A DNA stretch of 64,000 bases from Mytilus trossulus (GCF_036588685.1 NC_086386.1:1600710-1664709); one strand, 5' to 3'; positions 10,891 to 23,890 are shown, counted from the stretch's first letter. The notes: generated by a model not told the origin, from the letters alone. Numbers and translations: made by a program.

Positions 10891-11864
10891 AAGACAAGAG
10901 TATTTCAATGCTGTGTTATTTTTCCACCACCTATCATTTTTATCTGGAGGTTTTATAGAAGAGAAGGAAATTGTTTATCTGTGATTCATCAAAAGAACAT
11001 CTATCGCAGATTAAAACTCTTTAGTTTCTGATAAAACATAATCAAAGCGCAAATGATGACAATAGTTATCAAAGGTTCCAGGATTATAATTTAGTACGCC
11101 AGACGCGCGTTTCTTCTATATGAGTGTCATCAGTGACAAATTAGACGGTACAAACTTTTTTTTTCATTTTACCTATGAATATTAAAGTCCATAAACGTTT
11201 TGCTGTATTTTCTGATATTATCGGTTTATGAACATTTCTGACATGAAAACAATGTTCTGCTGACCTAGATAGAGCAAGTTTATTGGTATTTTTGTGCTTG
11301 AATCATTTTCAAATTAGCATCTAGATATTAATATATGAATAAAACATCATCTAATTGATTTGATTCAAATTGATAACTTCTGTAGTAAATGGATTTTGTA
11401 GTGCAATGTGGAAGATTTTATGATTCATGTTTTGAGAATTGGTAGTTTGTAAGTGGGTCATTTCGAACATATTTAATTGTAAGGTATTTATGCAAATGAA
11501 TTCTTTTTTTTTATATAAAGCATTTAAAAAGGGGAAAAAAATCAACGAGTGACCGAACAACTCAATAGTTCACGAATGCGCGTAGCGTATGTGTTTATTA
11601 TCAGTGTTGTTCGGTCAATAGTTGGATATATTTATTAAAGTAGAAAATGTTAGGAACTGTATCTGTTTTTTCGCATTGACAATTTGTTTTGATCCAACGT
11701 CAGCGATAATGTCTTGACAACTCCTATGGCTAATCCTAACCCTATTGTTATATGATACCAGAGAAGTAAAATAACCATGTTTATTGCACATGTGAAATTA
11801 TCCGTTTTTATCACAATTGGAAATCAATAGTATTCATCTATTTTTTACATATTTACCTATAATG
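10891..11864. other. No gene; short palindromic-family fragment near 11,095-11,140
   Basis: 'acgccagacgcgcgtttctt' at about 11,097 resembles the right arm of the palindromic element at 3,817-4,616. The remainder shows no supported gene. Confidence 0.4.
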
Positions 11865-12480
11865 TATGGTGTTTGTTTCACACACCGTTGTAAATATAAT
11901 GGATTTTTGTGCAACTGTCATAAAAGTGAGAGGCTTAACCAGCGATAAAACCAGATTATCTAACATTTTCTGCATGAAAAAATGTTTGTACCAAGTCTGG
12001 AATATAACAGTTGTTTTCCATGTGTTTGATATGTTTAAGTTTTTGCTCTCGTCATTTGATTAGGAACTCTCCGTTTTATATTTTTCCTAGAGTTCGTTAT
12101 TTTCGTTATTTCCTTTTTGTTGACATTGCGAAGAGTAATGCCTGATGCTGGTATATTTGAACCTAATAAGTTCAATAATTTTGAGATATCCTTTTCTTAA
12201 ATTTACGGCGAACTATCACACCTAATAGCAAGATGATAGCATTTTTGTGTTAATAATTTACCTGTTTTTATATAAATATCATCTTTACAAAAAAGTAGCT
12301 GCTGGCCTGTAAGTAATCAGCAGTCTTTTTTTTCTTCTTAAGGAATTGTTTGTATCAAGTTAGGAATATGACAGTTGTTTTCCATTCATTTGATGTATTT
12401 GAGCTTTTAATTTTGCAATTTGATTAAGAACTTTTCGTATAATATTTTCCAGGGAATAAGGTATTTTGTTATTTCACATT
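11865..12480 (+). repeat. Dispersed repeat family A, two adjacent pieces
   Basis: 11,865-12,115 carries most of the family. 12,340-12,475 repeats the segment from 'tgtatcaagttaggaatatg' to the end. The frame 11866-12063 is a by-product. Confidence 0.5.
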
Positions 12481-13790
12481 TTTCTTATATTTTTATAAAT
12501 GTACAGCCTCATTTATAAAACAAAATCAATCCCTCTCATAAAACTTCATTTTCATAACATTTTAGTTAACTAAATAGTTTAAAATACAGTTAAGGCTTTC
12601 TTCTCTGTATCACATTTTTTATAAGTATAATAATTCTAAAAAGTACATTTAAAAAATTAAGCTGAGAAACGAGCTTTAAGACTATATGAAATTTTAACAA
12701 AGTCAAATTCATGATACGGGAATTTTTTCTTAAGTCAAACATTGTTCGACTGTACTATTTCATAAGTATCTATGATTTCCCCTAAACAATGGTAGAAATA
12801 GAGTTCCATGGAGGCAAGATGTCATACTGTTGTAAAGTTTTACTGAATTTGCATCTCGACCACGAACTAAAGATACGTCATGAAGAAGGTAAACAAACAT
12901 GACATAGACATATTTAAAAAGTTGACAATTAAATTCAAAAGACATTAACCTACTAAAGAGAAGACCCTTTTTATTTTTATGGGCACGTTTTCGAATAAAC
13001 CACAAAGTGTTTTTTTTTTAAATGTACCATAAAACATTATGCAATTCATCAAATTTTTCTATATCTATCTTAGCATAACATATCTTTTGGAAAAAACACA
13101 TAAAAATATATTTGAAGGGAGGTTTATGATAATAAAATTATTTCAGAATTAAAAAAATGTAAACTGCGATATATCACAACCTACACACCATAGTTTCGTT
13201 CAAATTTCATTGTCAATTTAAAGTAATGTAGTTTAAGATATAAGAAAGATGTCGAGGTAAAATATATAATCAATATTTGTCATAGAAATTAACAAGAACG
13301 GGGTGAATTGCTATAAATTGAAACTGCTTAATAAATACAGCTAGCTCTTGTGAGAAGAAAAAATATACAGATAGAATACGGTATTCAAATGTTTATGTAT
13401 GATGTGATGTATACATTGACATTTGTATATAGATAGCTGGTAATTCATAATATAAGATAAGACAAATGAGATGTCCTACATTGGCAACTAAGGGTTGATG
13501 AAACAATTGATAATTAATAAATTATGTTTAAATTACCTAATATATGTAAATGGACAGTTTCTATAACAACATAAACTTTTTTCAAATTATTTACATTTAT
13601 TACATTTGTCATGTGCAAGTTTAAGAATTGAAAATAACAATAATTCGACTTATGATAGAAACATCCCTGTTGCAATTGTAAAAAGCCGATTTTTCTAAGT
13701 TTTTGATTTCATGTATATGTTCTAGATTAAAAAAAGATATAATCATGGAACGAATATACAACAACTGTGATATTTCTGAATTGGTACAGT
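12481..13790. other. No gene recognised
   Basis: AT-rich. The 81-codon minus frame at 12760-13005 shows no family resemblance, no splice-site context and ordinary AT composition. I do not call it. Confidence 0.5.
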
Positions 13791-13990
13791 CATTTTCTCA
13801 TGTAATGTGGACTAAACCTGGTTTATAGCTAGCTAAACCTTTTACTTGTCAGACTGTTGTGTCCTGTGTTATATTGTTTTTTTTGTTGTCTTTTTCTGTT
13901 ATAGCCATAGCATTGTCATTTTGTTTTTTTTTTATCTATGAGTTAAAATGTCCCTCTGGTATCTCCTGTCCCTCTTGTACGACAGTCGGA
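13791..13990 (+). repeat. Retroelement-tail repeat
   Basis: Family A wording ('actaaacctggtttatagct') runs into 'agccatagcattgtcatttt' and 'tgtccctctggtatctcctg'. The same order occurs inverted at 17,640-17,860. Confidence 0.45.
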
Positions 13991-14214
13991 TGAAATTGAC
14001 TACTCATAATAACACATCATTTAAAAATTCCGCTTTAATTAATTTTTAAAAGCAAATGAAATCCTTTTAGTCTGAATGAAAGACAATGATTTTGCTTATT
14101 AGACGTCACTTTAAACATGACTATTAAACCAAATTAGAAACCTGTAAACATCATCGCCATTGGCTGCCATATGAAATAATTTGTCTTAAACCGCATTTAG
14201 TCGAATAAGTATTT

Positions 14215-14335
14215 CAGAAATGTCCAGAAAACATATTGATTTTAAGTATTTTCTGTTCTTTTGACAAACCTTTTCTTGTATAAATGTCATTAAGTATTAA
14301 ATGAATTGAAAGCGGAGAGTATCTTCAATAATCAT
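14215..14335 (+). repeat. Repeat copy related to 15,525-15,650
   Basis: 'ccagaaaacatattgatttt', 'tttcttgtataaatgtcat' and 'gagtatcttcaataatc' occur in the same order in both places, about 1.3 kb apart, with moderate divergence. Confidence 0.55.
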
Positions 14336-15424
14336 TATTCAAATCATAATTTCACTGGAATCTTTCTACTTAAAGTTTCAATGATCTACGATCTTGATCT
14401 TCCCGACACAGGAAGCAAAGGTTGTTGAATTATCATCAAAACTGTAATTTTATCAATAAGCTGTTAAATTGATATGAATCAATACCTATATATCTATAGA
14501 AGCTTATGAAATATTTTATTCCGTATCAGCTTATTTGCATTTTTCTAGAAATGTTATTGTATACAGTTAAGTTGATTATCCATATGATTCCATAAGTTTG
14601 TATACAAAACTCTTTATTTTATATCAGAGATCAGAAATACAATGCCTACTAGAGCATTAATTTACTATCGTATTATATATTAATAAGAAACCAGGTACTC
14701 TAAATAACTACAGCTTATTAAATGATAAACATCATTACTGTTTAAAACATGTTTTATTCATTAAGATATGAAAATGATTGAACAACAGACACAACATATA
14801 AAACACGGATATTGCACAATCAATAATCAATCGAATGCCACTAACATCAAAATAAGGTAATTTGAATAAAATATGAAGTCATATTAAAAAAGAAATACCG
14901 ACATATATTTGAACACCTTCTCCGACTTCATTTAGTTAGGTAGTGTTTTGTGATAATGTTTGTATTTAGCATGATTTTTGTTATGTTATTGTTGATCACG
15001 GCTAATGGGTTTTGAATTTTGTCTTCGTTTTTCTGCCTCTTTCTATTTTTTAAAATTTATATCTAAGAATGGTAGTAAACGAATAACCGCCCCAAACCGG
15101 GATATAATGATACACTACACTTTTATGGTATCTTGTAGATTGTTATGGAACCATGCAATGAAAATACAAAAATATCAATTTACCTGAAAAGCAAAAGTAC
15201 AAGTGGAAAAAAAATCAAGAGATGACGAATAACAAATTGAATTCGCTGGATTATCTAGAATCAATCCTTATCATTTTATCATCACTAATCCTTTGTTGCC
15301 TGCTAAAAAGATTCCAATGGAACATCAAAGGGTTACTAGTATATAGACAGAGATAAATATGTTTCATTATACCTGTACTGAGGACAAATGGTTAAACAAG
15401 AAGGTATTTCACCAAATTGATTTT
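14336..15424. other. No gene recognised
   Basis: AT-rich sequence. The short plus frame 15005-15187 has no recognisable features. Confidence 0.45.
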
Positions 15425-15439
15425 CTCCATTTAAGAAAA

Positions 15440-15520
15440 TGTAATGCTTTTGTACTGCCTAAAAGTGTTTTTGTACTGCCTAAAAGTGCTTTTGTACTGC
15501 CCAAAAGTGCTTTTGTGGTG
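15440..15520. repeat. Short tandem repeat, 21-bp unit, about 3.5 copies
   Basis: 'ttttgtactgcctaaaagtg' repeats at 21-bp spacing with one or two changes. It directly precedes the second copy of the 14,215-type repeat. Confidence 0.8.
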
Positions 15521-16010
15521 TAAATTTTCCAGAAAACATATTGATTTTACATATTTTCTATTTTGTCGACATCCATTTTCTTGTATAAATGTCATCAATA
15601 AAGGTATCAGATGAAATAAAATCAAAGAGTATCTTCAATAATCTTGGGAAATATATGTGCGGCAATCAAATCTTAAATTGCTAAAAGCAATTGATGATGA
15701 TACAGAGTAGGCAATCCATGTTGCCAACAACAAATTTGATAAACAAAGGATTTTTTTATTTGCACCATTAGATTTGTGTGTCGCTCGTGTAAATACCTTA
15801 CGAAGCGAAGGCGGGTGTTAAAACAGTTGACACTATCAGACACACATGTCGAGTTCTACAGCGTGCAATGTAAAGCAACACATTTATTTTTCACTAATTT
15901 CTTTGCCTGAATAGACTTATCACTTATTTGTTATAAAGACAAACTATTTTCCAATTTTTTAATCAATATTTGAGGGGGGAAATGTCAATAAACTTATCAT
16001 AGATACCAGG

Positions 16011-16895
16011 GGCCTGGTTTTCGAAAGTATCATAAGATATGTCATAAGATATATCTTAGGACATATTTGATGATCATCTTATGACTATCATATGATATGT
16101 CATATGATGTAAATCAAAGCTGTCTTAAGAGAGTCATAGCTATGATGCTCTTATGACTGTCTTAAGTGAACATTATTTTTATAATGATTATTTTAAATAA
16201 TGTTTAAAAAGTATAAAATATAAGAATGAAAATGAAAAGTATGAATATACTAGTTATTACTATTCTTAATTTCTTAATAATTTTTTTTTCATAATAATTA
16301 ACCTGAAATTTTATACAAAAAGGAATTGAAATAGTTGATAATTTGTTTAAATTTAGTTTGTAGTATATGATTATTTTTTAACTTCGCCTTCGTGTATCAT
16401 CATACATGCATTGTTATTTAACTGTGAATACATTTTAGATTCGGTACATCGAGTACCTGCTTAACGAAATGCACACGTGTGCACATACGTAAATATCGTA
16501 CTATTAAATATACTAGGTACAAAATAATATGTATATCTGTTGTACAAAACCATAAGTTAAAAAAGAAGTATGTACAAATTGTATGTCGCAGGAGTTTCAA
16601 ATTTTAATACACGTAGTAATAAAATCTTAACTATTAAGCAAAACGAGAAACACAAAGAATATTTTAATACAATTAAGATGAAATTATGCCAAAAAAGTCC
16701 TGAAAAGTAATTAAAATTTTAGTTGACAATCATAAGACCATCATAAGTCATGTCGCGAGGGGTCTTAAGTTTACGACAAAAGTTATGACAAATCGTAACT
16801 TAGGACACTTTTGAAAACATATCTTACGACTATGATATGTCCTAAGACCATCATAAGACATGTCTTAGTCATAAGATACTTTCGAAAAACAGGCC
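16011..16895. mobile_element. Non-autonomous DNA element with GGCCTG termini and 5-bp target duplication
   Basis: The ends are inverted copies (GGCCTGKTTTTCGAAAGTAT, one mismatch in 21). CCAGG lies directly outside each end (16,006-16,010 and 16,896-16,900). Removing the element restores 'ataccaggactaaat', which occurs uninterrupted at about 4,170. Subterminal regions are rich in short inverted pieces (atatgtcataagat, tcttatgac). The 885-bp body has no transposase-size frame. Superfamily is uncertain. Confidence 0.8.
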
Positions 16896-16900
16896 CCAGG

Positions 16901-17040
16901 ACTAAATTTCGTCTACAAAAGACTCATCAGTGACGCTCGAATCCAAAAAAGTTAAAAAGGCCAAATAAAGTACGAAGTTGAAGAGCATTGAGGACCGGAA
17001 TGCCTAAACATTTTGCCAAATACAGCTAAAGTAACATAGT
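16901..17040 (-). repeat. Arm of the palindromic-element family, host of the 16,011-16,895 insertion
   Basis: 'cgtctacaaaagactcatca' and 'gccaaataaagtacgaagtt' match 4,208-4,275. The arm continues on the other side of the inserted element at 15,990-16,010. Confidence 0.65.
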
Positions 17041-17249
17041 CGGTTGCGGACAACATTTTACGACAACAGAAATTATTTCAGCTGCAAATTTGTGAACTTT
17101 TTTATAAAGCAAATTTTCATCCGAGCCATAATATGGAGTATTTATGTTCCATTTGAAACGAATTCCAAAGCTTGATTTAGCTATCATGATGACCTTTATT
17201 AGTTTTCTCAATTTAATTGCATGTCACTGCCTTTTATAGGCGACTATAC

Positions 17250-17480
17250 GGTTTGAGTTGCTCTCGTTGTTGAAAGCCATACGGTTGCCTATAAATGCTT
17301 AATACAGATAGCCGTTCGACAGAATGAAAAATCCGGACTTAAAAGCAAAATCGAGGGAAGCAGTCACCAACCATAAGAGGAAAACTACGAAACGAAAGAA
17401 ACACTGAGCTAACATCTACTTCATTTGAGGGATGATCATCTCATTGGCAATCATACCACATTATCCTTAGTGTTTTTTTG
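17250..17480 (-). repeat. Dispersed repeat with 'ggcaatcataccacatt' end
   Basis: 'gatgatcatctcattggcaa' at about 17,430 is the shared 3' end of the family inserted at 4,443-4,536. Confidence 0.35.
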
Positions 17481-17514
17481 TATGGTTGTTAGCTATAAGA
17501 AAACTGTGTTATGA

Positions 17515-17900
17515 AAAAAGTAAAATCCCAAAAATACTGAACTTAGAGGAAAATCAATTCGGAAAGTCCATAATCACATGGCAAAATCAAATAACAAAAC
17601 GCATCAAAACGAATGGACAAGAACTGTCATATTTCTGACTTGGTACAGACATTTTCAAAAGTAGAAAATGGTAGATTAAGCCTGGTTTTATAGCGATAAC
17701 CCTCTCACTGACAGTGTCATCAAAATTCCGTTATATTTACATCGCTGCGTTAACTAATGAAGGATTCAAAAAAAGGAGCAAAAGATACCAGAGGGACATT
17801 CAAACTCACTCAAGTCGAAAAAAAGACTGACATCGCCATTGCTTCAAAAGAGCAAATCCAATAAATAAACAAACAACAGAACACAAAACACAACATATAA
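17515..17900 (-). repeat. Dispersed repeat family A plus retroelement tail, inverted
   Basis: 'aatactgaacttagaggaaa', 'gaacaagaactgtc'-type text, 'gagggacattcaaactcact' and 'actgacatcgccattgcttc' are reverse complements of the family A text and of the tail at 13,800-13,985. Confidence 0.5.
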
Positions 17901-18311
17901 AACAAAAGACTGCGCAACCTGTGTACACAAAAAACATTTTATCTATTGAATACTAAAGGAAATAGAAACATCATATCATTTGCATAATTTTTATTATCTT
18001 AACGAATTATAAACTGCTTACAATTGATAATCACATAGAAATAGACAATTATAGTAGAGCTAAAATATAATGTCATTTTTATTTTTATTTGTTGAACAAA
18101 CTTTTGTACATGATGTAGCACTTTCTCACATAACATCAAAGTCACTTTTGAAAAAAAAAAAACAGGAAACAATTTGGCAATCACATATTTTCTAAAATAT
18201 ATTTCTGTTAAAGAAACATTTTGCCTCCTATGGAAATTGTTAAAAGCTGTATCAATGCTGTATCTTTTTATGTCTCAGACTTTATTTCCTATAATATAAA
18301 ACATAAACATT

Positions 18312-18995
18312 ATGTCTAACAAACAAAATTATACGTTCAGGTATTTCACATCCAATATTTTATGGAAATATCTTTATAAAGCACAAAAATGTCAATATTC
18401 ACCTCAGAAACTAACAAAACCTTTCAATAGACTTATTAAGAAAGGATATAGTTACGGTACTGTTGTCAGGTCATTAAAGATTGCATATTTTGGCGGTAAC
18501 TTAACACATCTTTTTAAAAAAAAACAGTTGTTGGCATGACACGGGTTATGTTCTTCTTATATATGTTATCATGGTATGATACTTAACCCCTCACGGGGAG
18601 GATTGTGCCTGATATTCATATGATGAAGACATAATATTTTTAATCCGTTTAATTGAAGTCTGGAGCTGGCATGTCAATTAACTGCTAGTAGTCTGATGCT
18701 TTTTTTTTTAAATGTATTATTGTCATTTTGTTTATTTTCTTTGGTAATATCTTCTGACAGTCTGTATTATTTTAACTTTTAATTTCTTGTGTACAATTTA
18801 GAGTTTAGTATGGCGTTCATTATCACTGAACTAGTATATATTTGTTTAGGGGACAGCCGAAGGACGCCTCCGGGTACGGGAATTTCTCGTTGCATTGAAG
18901 ACCTGTTGATGACCTTCAGCTGTTGTCTGCTCTATGGTCGGATTGTTGTCTCTTTGGCACATTCCCCATTTCTATTATATCATATTCAATTAAAA
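18312..18995 (+). mobile_element. 3'-end copy of a retroelement (short C-terminal coding remnant plus tail)
   Basis: The frame at 18312-18539 contains QYSPQKLTKPFNRLIKKGY and TVVRSLKIAYFG. The tail follows ('gacacgggttatgttctt', 'gtctggagctggcatgtca', 'ggttgttgtctctttggc'-type ending). The same coding remnant and tail recur at 31,340-32,160, and the tail alone at 39,700-40,040. Sharing of the 3' end with different 5' truncation is typical of retroelements copied from the 3' end. I cannot name the clade. Confidence 0.55.
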
Positions 18996-20605
18996 ATGAA
19001 TTTTCGTTCATCAAATGCAAACATCATTATATTTTAATGAATCATCTCTAATTTAATGAAGGAATTACAGTTTAAGACTTTTAATTAAATGGATTCAATT
19101 TACACTGATGTGTATACAGCTAATATTCACCAATCAATACTTCATTTATATGATTGCATTGCAAACTACTTTAGATATTTACTTCGCTCGATGCTTGAAA
19201 AATTCCAATGAGAACAAAAGAGCTATTTGCTTTTAAGTTATTGAAAAAAAACCTGTTTTTTACAAGTAAAATATTGAGGTAGTATACTCACGGTGGGTAT
19301 GGTTGTCCTGCGAGAGAACGTTCTGTGCTGGTGATTTGGTCCTGTCAGGTGCTGGTGGGTCCTGATTCTGTGCTGGTGGGTCCTGATTCTGTGCTGGTGG
19401 GTTTATTTACATTGTATCAGAACGGCAATAAAACGACTGTTTTGTTGCTTATTTTTTCTCTGATGCGTCATAAGTACCTTGCAAAGTATATTACAACAAT
19501 ATTATATTGCAAAAGTTGTGCAAGTTCGATAAACGGAATTGTTCTGACGCTGTGCTGGTGATAAGAAAAACGGCCCTGGTTCTGTGCTCCTATGTCCTGG
19601 TTCTGTGCCTTTATATTTAAGTTAAAAGTGGCATATATTCAAGATCATTGATGCTGTTCTGTTATTGACTAATTAACTGTTGTCTGCTTTCTTGAAATTG
19701 ACATTGTTGTGAATCTGTATACTGTTATTATGAGAGAAAAAATATCCCTATTTTTTTTATTTTTTTTAAAAATTAACTGTAATCTTATTTATTGGCCTTT
19801 AAATGGAAACCTTCTTGCCCTCTTTTAAGATCAGGATTACGATCATTTTGCAAGATCACCAAAATACGTTGTAATTTATACAAAACTTATATAAAGTAGA
19901 TGATGTGGTATGTTTGTTGTCAATGGACAAAGTTCTATAAGAAACCAAAGGAAGTATGTGTTAACAACCATACGTCATCGTACAACCTTCAACAATTACC
20001 CATAAAATAAAAATGTAAAATGTTTTGCATAAAAATGGAGAGCAAAAATATAGAACAAAGGACTTTCTGAGCGTTTGAATCATATGTCTTTAGCAGATTA
20101 AAACACAACTGTGTGTGAACAATTTAGTGCTGACTATAAGAATGGCAATAGTATTGCGGGTTTGTTTGTTGTTTTCTTTTTTTTTTTGGGGGGGGGGGAT
20201 AAGTTAGAGCGAGGTTACAATGAAAGTTTTAAGCATGGAATAGTTTCTCGTAAGATTTAAAAGTTGTATTTTAACAGAAAAATGTATCTTATAGCTATTA
20301 AGGATCGCTTGCTGTATCTGTAGATTTTTTCAACATAATTGTTTTTGTCTGAACGGTTATCATGTATTTCTTTTCGAAAGTCGATAGAGCACTTAAAAAA
20401 AAAATCACTATTCTATGAAAGGGCAGACTAGAATATGTCAGAGAATGAAGACGAGATATTATCGGTCGTCTCACTGTCTATATCACTCTGTTGAGCTCTT
20501 AATATTATTCCGTTAATAACTTTGACCCGAACTTATCAAGTCATCTTTTGTGTGCTGGTGAAACAAAGAAAACACTTCTGGAACACGCAAATATAGCTCG
20601 ATAAA

Positions 20606-20772
20606 TCGATTATCAGATTATCTGCATATTGATATTGTAAAATATCAGCTGCTTGACATTATATGAAGGCTTTTTGATCTCGTTCGCTACGCTCACTCGA
20701 CAAAAAGCTTCATATTATGTCTCGCAGCTGATATTTTACGATATCAACATGCAGATAACCTATTAATCGGTA
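20606..20772. repeat. Fold-back inverted repeat inside the 2.55-kb element
   Basis: 'ttatctgcatattgatatt' near 20,618 pairs with 'atatcaacatgcagataa' near 20,741. The arms continue inward through 'aaaatatcagctgc' and 'atgaagctttttg' to a loop around 'ttcgctacgctcact'. Each arm is about 70 bp. Confidence 0.75.
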
Positions 20773-20994
20773 CATCTTTGTACAGAGATTTTTGTTATGT
20801 TTATCATAGGATCAACACAAGGGTACATTATCCTTAAACATCTATTTAAAAGTATTTGAAACTACCGTTTGCTTTGTTAATTGTTCCTTCAATTTCAAAA
20901 ATTAAAATATATCGTAGCTTCATACTAAAAATCTGCTCTATCACCCTCTCAGTTATGTGTTATTTATATAGTGTTGGTACACCACTGTAAATAA

Positions 20995-21240
20995 AGGCAA
21001 CAGTAGTATACCGCTGTTCAAAACTCAAAATCCATGGACAGAAAACAAAATCGGGGTAACAAACTAAAACCGAGGGAAACGCATTAAATATAAGAGGAGA
21101 ACAACGTCACAACACTGAAATGTAACACACACAGAAACAGACCAAGCATCAGACAAAATCCCACGAGAATAACAAATATAACATCAAAACTAAATACATG
21201 AAGTTAGGATAGACAAGTACCGTGCCACGTCTTATCTTAT
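20995..21240 (+). repeat. Dispersed repeat family B, copy 2
   Basis: Matches 8,225-8,510 in order but lacks the telomere-like hexamers. The ends are 'caacagtagtataccgctgt' and 'gtgccacgtctta'. Confidence 0.65.
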
Positions 21241-22119
21241 GTAATTATGTATTACAAGTTACGATCATTTGAAAACACATATTAAACAGCCAAATGGATG
21301 CACAAGAGCTAAAATAGGAGTCAAAGATCCTTTTGACAACAACTATCTGCCCAATTTTATTGATTTTGTAACATTTGTTTCAAATATGACCAACTTCTTA
21401 TCCAAAATCACCAGCACCGTATCAGGACCCTACAGCACAATGACAGGACCCACCAGCACATTATCAGGACATGAATAAATTGAAAAAATGCTAAATTTTA
21501 ATAAATTACAAAGTTTTTTTCACAAAATAGTTTTGTCGTGTGGATTACGGTATAAAAAGCAGACTCTATGAGCATTTTTGTTTTATTTTTTCAGTTCTAG
21601 ATTTTCGGAAAATGAGCATTTTTGTGTTACGCTTACTAAAACAGTTGAGAGGGTACACTTTTTAATGGTTTACATATGAACCCATAAGAAACAAAATTGA
21701 AAAATCTCAACTGTTTTCTTCCATTTTTTGTGAGTGAAAACGTCAAAAATCATCATTTTCGTCATTGATCACCAGCACCCGTCCGGACCGAATCACCAGC
21801 ACAGAACGTTCTCTCGCAGGACAACCATACCCACCGTGATACTGATGTTCATGTATAATCCTCAATAATAGGACAAGTATACGAGGAAAAACATCACTTA
21901 GTACTTAGGACTGAGTACGTCTACATGGTTGGCATCTATTACAGACACACTATCTGAAAGGAAATACCAGACAAGCGACATAGTTTATACTTATAGTTCG
22001 AAACTCAAATCAATCCATGTGTTCGTAGATAGTAGATGTTTTTGTGTCCTGTTAATTGTTCCTTTTAAAATTGCTATACGATGATGACTGATGTACCCAT
22101 ATTTTGACTATTTTATTAA

Positions 22120-22380
22120 TTGTGACTGTTTATTTAACGCATCATGTAAATGTAGTGGAATTTGATGAGACTGTTATTAAAGTGAGAGGGTAAGCGCTAT
22201 AGAACCAGGTTTAATCCACCATTTTCTACATTTGAAAATGCCTGTACCAAGTCAGGAATATGACAGTTCTTGTCCATTCGTTTTTGATGCGTTTTGTTTT
22301 TTGATTTTGTCATGTGATTATGGACTTCCAAATTGATTTTCCTCTGAGTTCAGTATTTTTGTGATTTTACTTTTTTTTCA
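22120..22380 (+). repeat. Dispersed repeat family A, copy
   Basis: 'atgtagtggaatttgatgag', 'aagtgagagggtaag', 'cctgtaccaagtcaggaata' and the ending 'tcagtatttttgtgatttta' follow the family order. Confidence 0.55.
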
Positions 22381-23424
22381 ATAACTCAAATTTAAAGTAC
22401 GTTCGATAAAGTATGGTAAAAGGAAGATAATACCATTCAAACCATACATTTTTTTTTATCAAAATACAAAATCATAATATACCATTATATACTATAGAAA
22501 AAAGGAAATAAGGTATCAAGGCCGTAACTACCCTTGAGGCAAGTGAGGCAATTGTCTGACTTAAAATTTCGACACTGATTTTTTTTTTCGTATACATATA
22601 TATAAATATTATAGGCATTTGTTGTTCTGTCTCGACCTTAATGTCTATAACTTGTCATCATTCCTTTTAAACTATTCTTCCTGGATATAACTCAGCTCAA
22701 CGAGTGATGTTTCTCGATTACATTAACCTAGTAACGATAATCATCATGGATCTTTAGCTAAAACAGGCTCTTGCAGAAAAAGGAAAAGCGACACTGAAGG
22801 TAAAGAAGAAATAATTCTAGTAAACTAGTTTTTTTGTGAACAGAGTCTAAGTATTGCATATAACTTCACTAGGATAATTAGACTAACAAATCAAGTACTG
22901 GTCTTCGGAAGGGACAGTCCTGTCTGCGTATTCATTTCACGAACTTTAATCTTTCTCTTTACAGATAAATAAAAAATAATAAATAATATGAAACATGAAT
23001 GCATGGATAAGAGTGGGGTGCCCATTTTCGCCACATCTTTCCAAGTTTTCTACAGTTTATGGTCAGGTCTAAATGTTTTTGAAGTATACTGATATTTCTA
23101 TATGAAGATAACTTCAAATGCAAAATATTCTTATGCTTGAAAACGTGTTTGTTTGAAAAAAAATCATCTGAAAAGTTAGATTGAAGGGTGCTTGAAATTT
23201 CCGGATATTTTGTCAATGGGGGACACATATTCGCCGTTTTTACACATCTATTAAAAACCAAATAACCGCAGCGAAGTGTGATTTCAACTTCACCATTTAG
23301 ATCTCCTAGATTGATAGCTTCTTTGTGAGCAACAACCCTCTATCAAGGAAATCATGATAGGAAATAATATAAAAGATGTATGCTCCGTATGCAGGCGTTG
23401 CATTAATATGTTGCTACATAGAAA
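22381..23424. other. No gene; a small reverse-transcriptase fragment near 23,380-23,410
   Basis: The minus strand near 23,380-23,415 reads CSNILMQRLHTEHT, a frame-broken echo of the CSNIPAAPAYGVY segment at 2,971-3,180. The 100-codon frame 22959-23261 (minus) has no features I recognise. Confidence 0.35.
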
Positions 23425-23890
23425 TAATGATGTTTTGTCCACACACCATTGCCATTTTAATGTAATGTGATGCGTGTTGTATATCTGTATGTTGAATCCA
23501 AACTTTCCGGAACCGTTATATTGTCTTCACCATAATTGTTGTGATGATTACATGTATCAGCCTTTTTGGGCGTTTGAATCCAAAGTAAAAGGATCATAAT
23601 TTGAAAGATCTTCTTTTTATTTACAATCTATACACTTCGTTTTTAGTCCCCCACGCCTAAGTCAGGTATATCACATGTGACTTTCATGCAAGTGAAAGGT
23701 TAATCTAGCATATAAAAAATATTTAATCCATCTTTTCTACATAAAAAATGCCTGCACTAAGTCAGGGGTATGACAGTTGTTAACCATAAATTCTACGTGT
23801 TTGCATTTGTATGTTGCTATCTGATTAGGGATTTACCTGTTTGAATTTTTCCAAGGGATTCAGTGTTTTTGTGATATTACCTTTTTATAC
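23425..23890 (+). repeat. Dispersed repeat family A, copy with internal insertion
   Basis: The start 'cacaccattgccattttaat' and the end 'gtgtttttgtgatattacct' belong to family A. About 170 unrelated bases lie between the first segment and 'gcaagtgaaaggttaa'. Confidence 0.45.

Larger units (their letters stand above)
19289..21838. mobile_element. 2.55-kb DNA transposon-like element with 53-bp terminal inverted repeats
   Basis: Both ends read CACGGTGGGTATGGTTGTCC inward. The inverted match continues for 53 bases with one difference. ATACT directly flanks each side (19,284-19,288; 21,839-21,843) as a target duplication. The termini hold the 9-mer GTGCTGGTG, in direct orientation at 19,325, 19,349, 19,370, 19,391 and 19,552 and inverted at 21,409, 21,451, 21,770 and 21,794, often next to GGTCCTG. 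Such subterminal arrays are known in CACTA/CMC elements. A 5-bp duplication with CAC ends also fits Transib. No transposase frame is present, so the element is non-autonomous. It holds a fold-back (20,606-20,772) and a family B repeat (20,995-21,240). The almost unchanged ends suggest recent mobility. Confidence 0.8.

Noticed and set aside
19289..21838. RAG-type recombination signal (CACGGTG compared with CACAGTG)
   Set aside because: The heptamer differs by one base and no A-rich nonamer is found at 12- or 23-base spacing. The long inverted repeat and subterminal arrays do not look like RAG signals.
22959..23261. 100-codon minus frame
   Set aside because: No motif or splice context; sits in repeat-derived sequence.
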